A DNA stretch of 64,000 nt, taken from positions 124,001-188,000 of the forward strand of contig CAWBSE010000003.1 of assembly GCA_963791425.1 (NCBI GenBank), given 5' to 3'. The notes under the pieces were generated by a model, which worked only from the letters and a program-made list of their open reading frames with translations, searched no databases and was not told where the DNA came from. Below, one piece after another: positions 16,150 to 26,832 of the stretch (the first letter of the stretch is position 1; every line of letters begins with the position of its first letter). Position numbers and translations under genes: made by a program. This DNA comes from DATBLE01 sp963791425. GTDB lineage: Bacteria; Actinomycetota; Thermoleophilia; Gaiellales; Gaiellaceae.

Positions 16150-17292
16150 ATGACCGAATCCTTCGACTGCCCACCGCCGGAGAATGCGTCCCTGCGTTCA
16201 CTGCGCAATCCCGCCATTTCCGACACCGAGGATCGGCCCGAGGCTTCAGCGGAAGTTGCCCCTCGCAGCGCACGCACACGGCAACGGCGTCGGCGCACGC
16301 CGACCATCCGCATCGGCGCGGTCGTCACGCTCGCAGTCGCGGTCGGCTTCGTCGCGTGGCTCGTACTGCACAACCGGGGTTCCTCGTCGAAGACAGCCAC
16401 ATCGACGTTGGCCGCATCCGCGGCGTCGCTGGATCAGCTCACGGCCCTGGCGGGCTCGGTCGGCCATCCGATCTTCTGGCTCGGACCGAAGAGCGGTTAC
16501 ACCTACGAGGTGACCCAGGCCGCGAACGGGAAGATCTACGTCCGCTACCTGCCGCCGGGTGTCGACGTCGGCTCTTCCAAGCCGTACCTCACCGTCGCCA
16601 CGTACCCCTTCCCCGGCACCTACGCGGCCATCCGGAAGAAGGCGCGCGTCAAGGGCGCGGTCACCGTGCGGCTCGCGGGCGGAGGTGTCGCCGTGCTCGA
16701 CGCCGGCTACCCGCAGAGCGTCCACGTCGCCTACCCGCACGTGGACTACCAGGTCGAGGTCTACGACCCGACGCCGGCGCGCGCGATGCAGACTCGTGTC
16801 GTCGGGGCAGCTCACGAGCACTCGGCGAGCCTCGCGGCGACGACCGCCGGCACGATCAGCACGAAGCCCAGCCGGCCGCGACGCCGCGCGCGACCTCCGC
16901 GACGCTCGCGCAGCGGGTCGGCCACCCGATCTACTGGGCCGGCCCGACGCCTGGCTACACGTACGAGCTGAGCACCAGACCTCGAACGGGAGTGTGTTCA
17001 TCCGCTACCTCCCGGCCGGCGCGAAGGTCGGCGACCCGAGAGCGCGCTACCTGACCGTTGCCACCTACCCGTTTCCGGGCGCTTTCGCTGCGGTGACCAG
17101 GGCCGCCACGGCCGCGGGCGGCGCCGCCACGATCAAGCTCGCGCACGGCGGGATCGGCGTCGTCGACGGGAGCTACCCGAAGAGCATCCACCTCGCCTAT
17201 CCGGGAGTGAGCTACCAGATCGAGGTCTTCGACCCGTCTCCGGCACCGGCCGCAAGCTCGTCGCCTCCGGCGCGATCGCGCCGGTCCCCTAG
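16150..17292 (+). pseudogene. membrane-anchored two-domain paralogue with several frameshifts
   Basis: ATG 16150 follows GGAG at 5-nt spacing. The protein has an Arg-rich cytoplasmic part, a membrane helix (GAVVTLAVAVGFVAWLVL) and then two copies of the same domain as the upstream gene. Domain 1 contains GHPIFWLGPKSGYTYEV and VEVYDPTPARA. Domain 2 contains GHPIYWAGPTPGYTYEL, IRYLPAGAKVG and YQIEVFDPSP. Domain 2 is spread over several frames, with breaks near 16868, 16973 and 17243; the original stop is probably TAG 17290-17292. It looks like a decayed surface or sensor protein of unknown function. Confidence 0.6.
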
Positions 17293-17320
17293 CCGGAGGG
17301 CGCGGCACGGGCGCCGATCC

Positions 17321-19693
17321 GTGCTACTCGCCTGGGTCGTCTTCCCCGCTCGTCCTCGCGCTGCTCTCGCTCGGCTGCGGCCTGCTCGTGGAGCGGGCGT
17401 CTGGACTCAGCTTGCCGGGCCCGCTCCTCGTCCCGCTCGGGCTCGCCCTGCTGATCGTCGAGGCCGACCTCGTCACCATGCGAGGAGCGACCGCCCAGCT
17501 CGCGGCCCCGCTCGCGATCGCGCTCGCGATCGCCGGCTTCGGGCTCCGCACCAGACGCCTGCGGCTCGACGCTTGGGCGATCGGAGCCGCGGTCGCAGTC
17601 TTCGCCGTCTACGCCGCCCCGATCGTCCTCTCCGGACAGGCCACGTTCGCCGGCTACATCACGCTCGACGACACCTCGACGTGGCTGGCGCTGACCGATC
17701 GGGTGATGGATCACGGCCGCACGCTCTCCGGACTGGCCCCCTCGACGTACCAGCAGGTGCTGACCGACTACTTCGGGGGCGGCTATCCACTCGGGGCGTT
17801 CATGCCGCTCGGGCTCGGCGGCAAGCTGACCGGGCAGGACATCGCGTGGCTGTTCCAGCCGACGATCGCGCTCTTCGGCGCCATGCTCGCTCTCTCGATC
17901 TACGCCGTTCGTGCGCGCTTGATCTCCTCGCGAGCGCTCCGGGCCTTCGTCGCGTTGCTCGGAGCTCAGCCGGCGCTGCTCGTGTCCTATGCGCTCTGGA
18001 GCGGAATCAAGGAGCTAGCCACGGCGGCGCATGATCGCGCTCGTCTGCGCCTCGCTCGTCACGACGATCGGTCGGTGGACGCGCCCGCGGGCGACATTGC
18101 CCTCCGCCCTCGCCGCGGCCGCACTACTCGCGATTCTCAGCCCCGCCGGACTCGTGTGGTTGCTCGTCCCGACGGTCGCCGTGATCGCCGTCCTCGTCTC
18201 CCGCGGGCTGCGGTCGTCCGCCAGGGTGGCGATCGGACTCGTCGGATTCGTCGCCATCCTCTCGATACCGTCGATCGCGATCGCCCGATCGTTCCTCTCC
18301 GGGGCGAGCGGCGGCGTGATCACGACGAGCACCGAGGTGGCGAACCTCGGACATCCGCTGGACAAGCTGCAGGTGTTCGGCATCTGGCCCGCGAGCGATT
18401 TTCGAAATCAGCCCGGCAACCCGGCGGCCGCGCACGTTCTCATCGGCGTCCTGCTGGTGGGGATCGTCGCAGGCCTCGCGCTCGCGTGGCGGCGGAGAGC
18501 CTCGGGAATGCCGCTCTACGTCGCTACCTGCGTCGGCGGAGCCGTCATCATCTTCGGACTCGAGCGACGTCGGCCTCAGCTCGCCGTGGCTGAACGCCAA
18601 GGCGATGGCCGAGGCGTCGCCGGCCCTGGTCGCCGCCGGAGCAGCGGGCGCCGCGGCGATCTTCGAGACCGGACGCCGCGTCGAGGCGACGGTGATCGGC
18701 GGCAGCGATCGCGGCCGGCGTCCTGTGGTCGAACGGCCTCTCGTACTCGAGCGTCTGGCTCGCGCCGCGGGCGACAATTCGCGGAGCTGAGGACGATCGG
18801 AGCCCGGTTCGCCGGTCAAGGGCCGACGCTGATGACCGACACCGAGCCGTACGGCGTGCGCCACTTCCTGAGGAGCATGGACCCGGAGGGCGCCCACGGA
18901 GCGCCGGCGGCGGGTGATTCCGCTCCTCGACGGGCAGGGCCTCGCCAAGGGCACATACGCCGACCTCGACCAGTTCCAGCTGGGCGGGATCCTCGTCTAC
19001 AAGACGCTCGTGCTTCCGCGCTCCCCGCAGAGTCGTCCACCGTCGGTCTACCGCCTCGTGTGGAGCGGCCGCTACTACGATGTCTGGCAGCAGCCGGACA
19101 CGTACCCGCGGATCCTCGCCCACAAGCCGCTCGGCGACCCCGTTCAGCCCGCGGGCGTCCCCACATGCAGCGAGGTGCTGCGGCTCGCGCAGAGTGCAGG
19201 CGCCGGCGGCCGCCTTGCCGCAGCACCTCGCCGGCCGGTCATCGCCGTCCCGCTGTCGTCCGCCGACCATCCACGTGCATGGGGTGCCGACCAGAACGGA
19301 CTCCTCTACCCCAACCGCGCAGGCGACGTCCAGGCTCAGGTGACAATCCAGCAGCCGGGAAGCTACGAGCTGTGGCTCGGCGGATCGTTTCGGGATCGTC
19401 TACGCGTCTACGTGGACGACGAGCCCCTCACCGACTTGAGGTACCGATTGAACGACGACGGGGACTACACGGCGCTGGGGACCGCCGACCTCTCGCGCGG
19501 CCCGCACACGGTCCGCCTCCGCGTGACCGGCCCCGATCTCCATCCGGGGAGCGGTGGTTATCCCTTCGGTCTGGGACCACTTCTGCTGACCACGACGACG
19601 GCCGCCGACGCGCCGGTGACGGTCGTCGACCCCGCGGCCGCCCAGTCTCTCTGCGGGAAGCGGCTGGACTGGGTCGAAGCGATCCGAGCCTAG
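17321..19693 (+). pseudogene. large polytopic membrane protein, broken by at least five frameshifts
   Basis: Pieced together across frames this is a ~790-residue protein. The N-terminus is LLAWVVFP, then LVLALLSLGCGLLVERASG, with many membrane helices to about 18600. A loop with LDDTSTWLALTDRVMDHG follows, then a soluble C-terminal region (YADLDQFQLGGILVYKTL onward) ending with TAG at 19691-19693. Frame changes are seen near 17345, 18029, 18565, 18775 and 18910. The architecture suggests a surface-polysaccharide membrane protein, possibly a GT-C type. Function unassigned. Confidence 0.6.
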
Positions 19694-19705
19694 CCCGTTC
19701 GGGTC

Positions 19706-20849
19706 CTAGGGCCCTCCACGATAGTGGCGGAGAACCACCTCGAACGAGGTGTCGAGCGACAGGGTCCCGGCGTTGCGGACAAACCAGGCGGCTGTGGAGT
19801 CTCGGAGGGCTGGCCCGGACCGATGCACACGGACGAATGCCTCGCCGAGGTCCTCCGGCGAGGCGCTCTTCGAGACGAAGCCGTTGACGCCCTCCTCGAT
19901 GAGCTCGACGGCCGCATTGTCCGGGCCGCGCACGACGACCGCGGGTACGCCGCGGGCTGCCGCCTCCACCACGACCAGGCCGTAGCCCTCGCGCCTCGAG
20001 GGCAAGACCAGGCAAAGTGCGTTCCGCAGCGCCTCCTCGACCCGTTCCTGCTCGGCGAAGCCTGGCGCGTCAACGACGTTCCCGAGCCCGTTGGCGTCGA
20101 TCTGCCGCAGGACCTCTGGCCGGTCGGGGCCGTCTCCGAAGATCACGCATCTGAGCTCGGGCACCGCTTCACGGGCGCGAATGAAAGCCGGTACGACGGC
20201 TGTGACCTGCTTCTCGGGGATGTGGCGGCCCGCGAAGACCACGAGCGGCTCGGCAGGTTTCGGCTCCGACCCTTCCGCGGCTCCCTGATACAGGCCTCGC
20301 AAAACGGTAACCGGACCACGCACGCCCTCTGCGCGTAACCGCTGCTCGTGGAGGCGCGAGAAGCAGAACGCGTCCTGCCTGATCCGCACACAGCGCCGCT
20401 GGACGGCGAACCCGAACGGTCCGAGCCGGCCGAGGTACTCGTGCCAGTAGCCGCGGCTCCAGACCTCGAACCAGTCGACAACGAGCTCGGTAGCGCCCTG
20501 GCCGGCGAATGAGCCCGGCGGCCAGCAGCGAGAAGTACGGAAACGACGCCGTGTGTACGACGTCGTATCGCGCCCCGTGGATCGCAAGGTGCCTCGTGAC
20601 ACCGAGACCGAAGACGAGCGGCGGCCCGATCCGGCGTCGTCCTCCCGCATACAGATCCATGCGCGGCCCGACCGGCACCACACGCACGCCGGGGAGCACC
20701 GGCTCATCGCCGACCTCCCACTGCCGAAGCGTCAGGTAGGTGACCTCGTGCCCCGCCTCGGCCAGTCGCCCGGAAAGGTTCCGGTACCACCGCTCGGCAC
20801 CGCCGACCGTGTACGGATAGAGACAGTCGTAGACGATGCAGACGCGCAC
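19706..20849 (-). pseudogene. GT4-type glycosyltransferase, one frameshift
   Basis: ATG 20849 opens with VCIVYDCLYPYTVGGAERW, the canonical N-terminus of family 4 glycosyltransferases with the nucleotide-sugar-binding Gly-Gly. The frame changes near 20510. The second part carries VVFAGRHIPEKQV and the donor-binding E-x7-E region SRREGYGLVVVEAAARG, then NGFVSKSASPEDL, and ends at 19706. One indel therefore separates the acceptor and donor domains. The enzyme would move a sugar from a nucleotide donor to a surface glycan. It converges with the broken membrane gene and diverges from the GT2 gene. Confidence 0.75.
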
Positions 20850-20917
20850 CGGCAGAGCCTAACGGCCACCCTCGCGATCCCTCGAACGGGTGGCTTGCAA
20901 AGCCCCTGGAAAGCCGT

Positions 20918-22099
20918 ATGTTCAAAGTAGTGGCGGTCCGCGAGCTTGCATCGTCTGCGCAGACGATCACGACCCTGCATCCGAGGGTCTCGGTCGTGAT
21001 TCCGTGCCTGAACGAGGCGGAGAACATCGCGGAGTGCGTGCGCCGAGCGGAGGACGCGCTCACCGAGAGCGGGCTCGAAGGCGAGGTCGTCGTGGTCGAC
21101 AACGGCTCGGACGACGGCAGCGGCGAGATCGCCCGCCGTGCCGGCGCGCGGGTGATCGACGAGCCTCATCGCGGCTACGGACAGGCGTACCAGAGCGGTT
21201 TCGAGGCGGCCCGGGGGGACTACATCGTCATGATCGACGCAGATCTGACCTACGACTTCGAGGAGATCCCCCGCTTCGTCAAGGAGCTCGACGACGGCGC
21301 GGAGCTCGTCATGGGCAACCGGCTGCAGAACGTCCAGCCCGGCGCGATGTCGCTGACCAGCAGGATCGGGAACCCGATCCTCTCCGGTTTTCTGAACATG
21401 CTCTATCGATCTCCGGTCGGCGACGCGCACTGCGGGATGAGAGCGTTTCGCCGGGACGTCCTGCCGCGGCTCGAACTGCGCTCGACGGGGATGGAGTTCG
21501 CGTCCGAGATGGTGATCCGGGCCTCGAAGGAGCAGCTCGACATCCGCGAGCTCCCGATCGCGCTGCATCAACGCGGCGGCGAGTCGAAGCTGTCACCGTT
21601 CCGCGACGGCTGGCGACATCTCCGGTTGATGCTCGTCTACAGCCCGAACTTCCTCTTCGTGATCCCCGGTGCGGCGATGATCGTCCTGGGGTCGCTCGTC
21701 GACGTCGCGGTTCTCTCGAAGACCACGATCCTCGGGCGACCGTTCTACATCCACGCGGAGATCGCCGGCTCGCTGCTGATCATCGTCGGCATGGAGGTGC
21801 TGGCGCTCGGGCTGATCGCGCGAACCTACGGCCTGTACTTCATGGGTCTCCGCGACCCCTTCCTCGAGCGGATGCGCGCCCGGTTCAAGCTCGACCACGG
21901 CCTGCTCGTCGGCGGCACGATCCTCCTCGCCGGGCTTGTCGGGGGCATCGTCATCATCGCCGACTGGCTCGCCGGCGGTGCCGGCTCCCTGGGCCAGGGC
22001 GAGGCGGCGCTCCTCGCTGCGACCGGGTTCGTCGTCGGCGTGCAGATCTTCTTCACGTCGTTCCTGCTCTCGATCCTCGGGCTGCGGCGACCGCGCTGA
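20918..22099 (+). CDS. family 2 glycosyltransferase with C-terminal membrane region
   Basis: 393 residues, intact. The start is ATG 20918 with GGAAA upstream. The GT-A domain shows VSVVIPCLNEAENI, VVVDNGSDDGS, a DAD motif in YIVMIDADLTYD, GNRL and the later CGMRAFRRD. This is the pattern of dolichol/polyprenyl-phosphate mannosyl- or glucosyl-transferases. About four membrane helices follow residue 240. It likely loads a sugar onto polyprenyl phosphate for surface glycans. It is divergent from the broken GT4 gene and overlaps, tail to tail, the reading frame of the flippase-like gene. Confidence 0.87.
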   Translation: MFKVVAVRELASSAQTITTLHPRVSVVIPCLNEAENIAECVRRAEDALTESGLEGEVVVVDNGSDDGSGEIARRAGARVIDEPHRGYGQAYQSGFEAARGDYIVMIDADLTYDFEEIPRFVKELDDGAELVMGNRLQNVQPGAMSLTSRIGNPILSGFLNMLYRSPVGDAHCGMRAFRRDVLPRLELRSTGMEFASEMVIRASKEQLDIRELPIALHQRGGESKLSPFRDGWRHLRLMLVYSPNFLFVIPGAAMIVLGSLVDVAVLSKTTILGRPFYIHAEIAGSLLIIVGMEVLALGLIARTYGLYFMGLRDPFLERMRARFKLDHGLLVGGTILLAGLVGGIVIIADWLAGGAGSLGQGEAALLAATGFVVGVQIFFTSFLLSILGLRRPR

Positions 22100-23065
22100 G
22101 TCGGGCACGGCGGCCGGGGTGTAGCCGGCTCGCGCGGTGCGCTCGGGCCGGCGGAGCAGCGCGAGTGCTCCGGGAAGACTCGCGATCGCGAACGTCGCAG
22201 CCAAGAGCAACGAGAAGAGCGTTGCATCAGTCGCGCTGACGCCCGCGTAGCCGAGCAGCAGGACGTAGCTCCCCTCGCGAACGCCGAAGCCGCCGATCGA
22301 GACGGGAGCCGTGGACAGGATGAGCACGGGGGCCAACACCGCCCCGATGACGGCGAACGGCACGTCGAGCGAGATCGATCGGGCCACCAGCCAGGCGGAG
22401 AGGTAGACGAGCCCCTGGAACCCCAGCCCGATCAGGACCGTCCTTCCGAGAGCCGATCGAGTGAGGCACGAGTCGAGTGCCGCTCTCACCTCTTCCCCAG
22501 CGGGACGGGCCCGGGCGGGCACGAGCCGCCGCAGAGCCCGTAGCCGGAAGAGCAGGACGACGAAGACCGAGATGACGACGAACGCCGCGGTCGAAGCGGC
22601 GAGCGCGGCGTAGAGCTGCCCCGGCACGGCGTGGGGGTTCAGCACGATCAGGAACCAGCCGACGGCGATCATGCAGGCGAGGGCGGTCGCGCGATCGAGC
22701 ACGACGGTGACCGCCGCCCGGATCCGCATCCCCGGCCCCGCGGCCACGAAGACGCGGGTCACGTCGCCGCCGATCTGGGTCGGCAGGAAGTTCGTCGTGA
22801 ACGTGCCGATCAGGTAGGCGCGGACCGCCTTGCGCGGCGTCGAGTCGACCCCCGCAGCGCTGAGGAAGATCTGCCAGCGCAGACCCCCGACGACGAACGA
22901 GGCGAACAGGACGACGACCGCCAGAGCGAACCAGCCCCAGCTCCCGCCGGAGAGGCGGCTGCGGATCAGGCCGAAGTCGATCTGCGTTGCCACGGCGGCG
23001 AGCAGTCCTGCGCTGACGGCGGCGCGAACCCAGAACGAGCCTGCGAGCCTGCGAAGCAAGTCCAA
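21593..23065 (-). CDS. LPG-synthase-TM/AglD-like flippase family membrane protein
   Basis: The first ~320 residues are a typical lysylphosphatidylglycerol-synthase transmembrane domain (UPF0104 type): about eight helices with the family motifs RAYLIGTFTTNFLPTQIGGD and PVSIGGFGVREG. Such proteins often accompany polyprenyl-sugar pathways. The open frame does not stop at the usual family length. It runs a further ~165 codons antisense through the GT2 gene to 21593, with a charged, non-protein-like tail. The natural end is probably near 22100, and the stop may have been lost. ATG 23065 is the start. Confidence 0.7.
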   Translation of the reverse strand: MDLLRRLAGSFWVRAAVSAGLLAAVATQIDFGLIRSRLSGGSWGWFALAVVVLFASFVVGGLRWQIFLSAAGVDSTPRKAVRAYLIGTFTTNFLPTQIGGDVTRVFVAAGPGMRIRAAVTVVLDRATALACMIAVGWFLIVLNPHAVPGQLYAALAASTAAFVVISVFVVLLFRLRALRRLVPARARPAGEEVRAALDSCLTRSALGRTVLIGLGFQGLVYLSAWLVARSISLDVPFAVIGAVLAPVLILSTAPVSIGGFGVREGSYVLLLGYAGVSATDATLFSLLLAATFAIASLPGALALLRRPERTARAGYTPAAVPDSARSPQPEDREQERREEDLHADDEPGRSEERRLALAQGAGTAGEPVGDDDDAPDKPGEEDRAADEQAVVELEPGAHPLEEGVAETHEVQAVGSRDQPERQHLHADDDQQRAGDLRVDVERSPEDRGLRENRDVDERPQDDHRRTGDHEEEVRAVDEHQPEMSPAVAER

Positions 23066-23758
23066 GGGCCCACGATACCCCCCTGCCCAGGACGGCCCGT
23101 CCCGGCCGCTGGCCGGCCGCAGACTCGACTTCCGACCACCGCGTCCCCGGCGAGGGCTTCTGCAGGCGAGCTGTCGCTACGCCACCGCTCGGGGGTTGCA
23201 GACACGCCTGAAGGACATCCGTGGACGACAATCCCAACGGAGCCGAGAACTCCACCTGGCTCACGCGGAAGCTCGAGGCTCGTCCAGCACGCCTCGACCG
23301 ACGCGACCGAACCTGCCGGTCGCGAAGCGTCGCGGTACGAACCTCGAGCCTCGACGGGTCGCTCACGGCGAGCGGGCCACCTCGGCGAAGACGCGCGGCC
23401 GGCCGGTCACTGGTCGCCACAGCTCGGACGGACCGCTGACGATGCGGACGCTCCCTCGCTATGCCGGCAAGCTCGATCGGCCGGCATCGGTCGTCGGCTA
23501 CCCGTCGGCGTCGACGATCGACGGGCCTCGTCAGAAGCGACTGAGCACCTTCGCGCGGAGCGTCCGGAACCGATCGACTGTCGACCAGATGCGACCGCTT
23601 GAGCGCCTCGACGTAACGTCGTCGACCTCGCACCGGTCGCACCGCAGTGTCGCGACCACTCGGGCCGGAGGCTACCCGACTCGCTCACCAGCCGCGGCCG
23701 GTCAAGCACCAGGTACCGAGCTCGGGCCTGTGATCGCCGGAGCCGACGTCGTCTTCGT

Positions 23759-23890
23759 CATCCCGCCAGCTCGGAGCACGCCAACCCGAACATCACCCTC
23801 GAGGTCTACGCCCACCTGTTCGACACGCCGACCACGCCCACACCGCCCGGGAGAGCGCTCGAAGCCAGCTACGCGGCGATCAACGCGACG
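23759..23890 (+). pseudogene. C-terminal remnant of a tyrosine recombinase (integrase)
   Basis: From 23774 one frame reads EHANPNITLEVYAHLFDT, the classic end of phage/ICE-type tyrosine integrases including the nucleophilic Tyr. A few bases later, in a shifted frame, ADHAHTARE appears, and then ALEASYAAIN back in the first frame. That is the expected integrase tail, interrupted by indels. The upstream core (Arg, His-x-x-Arg) is absent. The rest of 23066-24036 shows no gene. This marks a former mobile element. Confidence 0.6.
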
Positions 23891-23916
23891 GCGCGTGAAA
23901 CGACCCCGGAAACGAG

Positions 23917-23940
23917 ACGGGAGGCCCGAAGGCCTCCCGT
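23917..23940. terminator. strong hairpin after the integrase remnant
   Basis: A perfect 10-bp stem, ACGGGAGGCC pairing with GGCCTCCCGT, encloses the tetraloop CGAA. There is no long T-run after it, as is common for terminators in high-GC bacteria. It would end plus-strand transcription from the integrase remnant and could also act on the minus strand. Confidence 0.65.
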
Positions 23941-24036
23941 CCTCGACTCATCGACGTTGCTTCGCGGTCACGTTGCCGACGGCAGAACCATCCAGATCGC
24001 GTCGACTGTGCCACGTCGCGGCGTTCTGCGATCCGT

Positions 24037-26779
24037 CTATGGCGAGCTCACTCGGTGTAGCGTCACGGTGTACCTGTTAGTTCGCAGGTACACCGTGCCG
24101 TCTGCATCCACACGCTGACCGGCAGTCTTAGGCATCACGACAGCTGCGCCGTCCCGACGCAGTGAACGCCGGGGTTCGGCAACGTGCATGACGTGCCCGT
24201 GCCGTGGTGGTCTGCGATCGCGCGCCGTCCCCCAGACGTGCATGGCACGTGCGCCGCCGGCACAACGCCGACTGCGGTTGCCGTTGGTCGTCGAGCGTAG
24301 CCGAGCGTTCGTGCCGTTCGTGCCGTTCGTGCCGTTCGTGCCAGCGGCCGTACGCACCGGTTGCCCCAGTCGGGCCGGTCGCACCGGTTGCCCCAGTCGG
24401 GCCGGTCGCCCCAGTCGAGCTCGGGCCGACGGGTCCGGTTGCACCGGTATCACCAGTAGCGCCCTTGTCGCCGGTCGGACCCTTGTCGCCGGTCGGACCC
24501 TGGAGGCCGGTAGGACCAGCCGCACCCGTCGCACCAGCCGCACCCGTCGTGCGACCAGCCGCACCCGTCGTGCCGGTCGGACCAGCAAGGCCAGTAGGAC
24601 CGGTGTCGCCGGTAGCGCCCTTCGCGCCGGCATCACCAGTCGCGCCCTGATCGCCAGAGGCACCCTTCGCACCAGCATCACCAGTCGCACCCTTCGTCAC
24701 CAGTCAGGCACCCTGATCACCGGTCGGCCCTGATCACCAGAGGCACCCTTCGCACCGGCATCACCAGTCGCACCCTTGTCACCGGTCGGACCCTGAAGGC
24801 CGGTCGGCCCCTGATCGCCAGAGACACCCTTCGCACCAGCATCACCCGTCGCACCCTTGTCACCAGTCGCGCCCTGATCGCCAGAGCACCCTTCGCACCA
24901 GCATCACCCGTCGCACCCTTGTCACCAGAGGCACCCTGATCACCGATAGCACCCTTCGCACCGGCATCACCAGTCGCACCCTTCGCGCCGGCATCACCAG
25001 TCGCGCCCTGATCGCCAGAGGCACCCTTCGCACCAGCATCACCCGTCGCACCCTTCGCACCAGCATCACCGGTCACGCCCTGATCACCAGTAGCACCCTT
25101 CGCACCGGCATCACCAGTCGCACCCTTGTCACCGGTCGGACCCTGGAGGCCGGTCGGCCCCTGATCGCCAGAGGCACCCTTCGCACCAGCATCACCCGTC
25201 GCACCCTTCGCGCCGGCATCACCAGTCGCGCCCTGATCACCAGAGGCACCCTTCGCACCAGCATCACCCGTCGCACCCTTCGCGCCAGCATCACCAGTCG
25301 CGCCCTGATCGCCAGAGGCACCCTTCGCACCAGCATCACCCGTCGCACCCTTCGCGCCGGCATCACCAGTCAGCGCCCTGATCACCAGAGGCACCCTTCG
25401 CACCAGCATCACCAGTCGCACCCTTGTCACCGGTCGGACCCTGAAGGCCGGTCGGCCCCTGATCGCCAGAGGCACCCTTCGCACCAGCATCACCCGTCGC
25501 ACCCTTCGCGCCGGCATCACCAGTCACGCCCTGATCGCCAGAGGCACCCTTCGCACCAGCATCACCCGTCGCACCCTTCGCGCCGGCATCACCAGTCGCG
25601 CCCTGATCGCCAGAGGCACCCTTCGCACCAGCATCACCCGTCGCACCCTTCGCGCCGGCATCACCAGTCGCGCCCTGATCGCCAGAGGCACCCTTCGCAC
25701 CAGCATCACCCGTCGCACCCTTCGTCACCGGTCGGACCCTGGAGGCCAGTCGCCCCCTGATCGCCAGAGGCACCCTTCGCACCAGCATCACCAGTCGCAC
25801 CCTTGTCACCGGTCGGACCCTGAGGCCGGTCGGCCCCTGATCGCCAGAGGCACCCTTCGCACCAGCATCACCCGTCGCACCCTTCGCGCCGGCATCACCA
25901 GTCACGCCCTGATCGCCAGAGGCACCCTTCGCACCAGCATCACCCGTCGCACCCTTCGCGCCGGCATCACCAGTCACGCCCTGATCGCCAGAGGCACCCT
26001 TCGCACCAGCATCACCCGTCGCACCCTTCGCGCCGGCATCACCAGTCGCACCCTTGTCGCCAGCCGGACCCTGAAGGCCGGTCGGCCCCTGATCGCCAGA
26101 GGCACCCTTCGCACCAGCATCACCCGTCGCACCCTTCGCGCCAGCATCACCAGTCGCGCCCTTGATCGCCAGAGGCACCCTTCGCACCAGCATCACCCGT
26201 CGCACCCTTCGCGCCGGCATCACCAGTCGCACCCTTGTCGCCAGTCGCGCCCTTGTTGCCCGTAACGCCGTTGTTGCCCGTGGCGCCCTTGTCGCCGGCT
26301 GGACCCTTGTCGCCACTCGGGCCCTTGTTGCCGGTGGCCCCCCTGGGACCCGTCGGGCCGGCCGGGCCGCTGTTGCCGAGCGGCCCCTTGTCGCCGGTCG
26401 GGCCCTTGGAGCCAGTCGGGCCGGTCGGGCCGGTTCCGTTGCTGCCGGTCGGACCCTTGTCGCCCGTCACCCCCTTGTCGCCGGACGGACCCTTGTCGCC
26501 GGTCGGACCCTTGTCACCCGAGCCGCCGCCACCGCCGACGGTCCAGTCGAGCTCCTGCTCGCTGTCCTTGCAGTCCTTGGGATGCTTCTTCCAGTTCAGG
26601 TCGTTCGGCGACACCTGGATGACCCGGATGTCACCGCTACCGAGGTCGACGCACGTCTTGATCGTGGTCCCGTTGACAGCCGACGACGACGAGCCCTTCG
26701 AGGCCGCCGCCACGGTGCCCGCCAGCGCCAGTGCGGCAAGAACGACTCCGCCCACCAGCAACATCTTCACCTGCCGCAT
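24037..26779 (-). CDS. secreted collagen-like Gly-X-Y repeat protein, frame interrupted
   Basis: The intact reading frame from ATG 26779 runs to 26147 (210 residues). It has a signal peptide (LLVGGVVLAALALAGTVAA), a ~60-residue non-repeat domain with two Cys (TCVDLG and KDCKD), a Gly-rich linker and then Gly-X-Y triplets such as GDKGPTGDKG. The triplets continue in shifting frames to about 24340, followed by a short non-repeat end whose frame cannot be settled (possible stops at 24037 or 24128). Single-base indels relative to sister repeats are visible near 26162, 25823, 25372 and 24886. Such proteins form surface triple helices. As written the protein would be truncated, unless the indels are assembly errors. 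Confidence 0.7.
24720..26230. repeat. 72-bp tandem repeat array encoding 24-residue collagen-like units
   Basis: Units of 72 bp code on the minus strand for a 24-residue block made of ATG-DAG-AKG triplets followed by ASGDQG. Variant blocks carry PTGLQGPTGDKG. Neighbouring units are almost identical in DNA, which indicates recent expansion by slippage or unequal recombination. A separate short 9-bp repeat (Gly-Thr-Asn codons) lies at 24311-24345. Confidence 0.85.
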
Positions 26780-26832
26780 GTCAACTCCCCTCTCCCAATC
26801 CTGATGTCTGCCATACGTACACCGACTCTCTG

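Noticed and set aside
23066..23700. Possible genes in the gap after the flippase-like gene
   Set aside because: All frames are Arg/Ser/Pro-rich without motifs or ribosome sites; only the integrase tail further on is supported.
24311..26520. CRISPR array, because of regular repeats
   Set aside because: Units are contiguous, lack spacers and encode Gly-X-Y triplets; this is a coding repeat.
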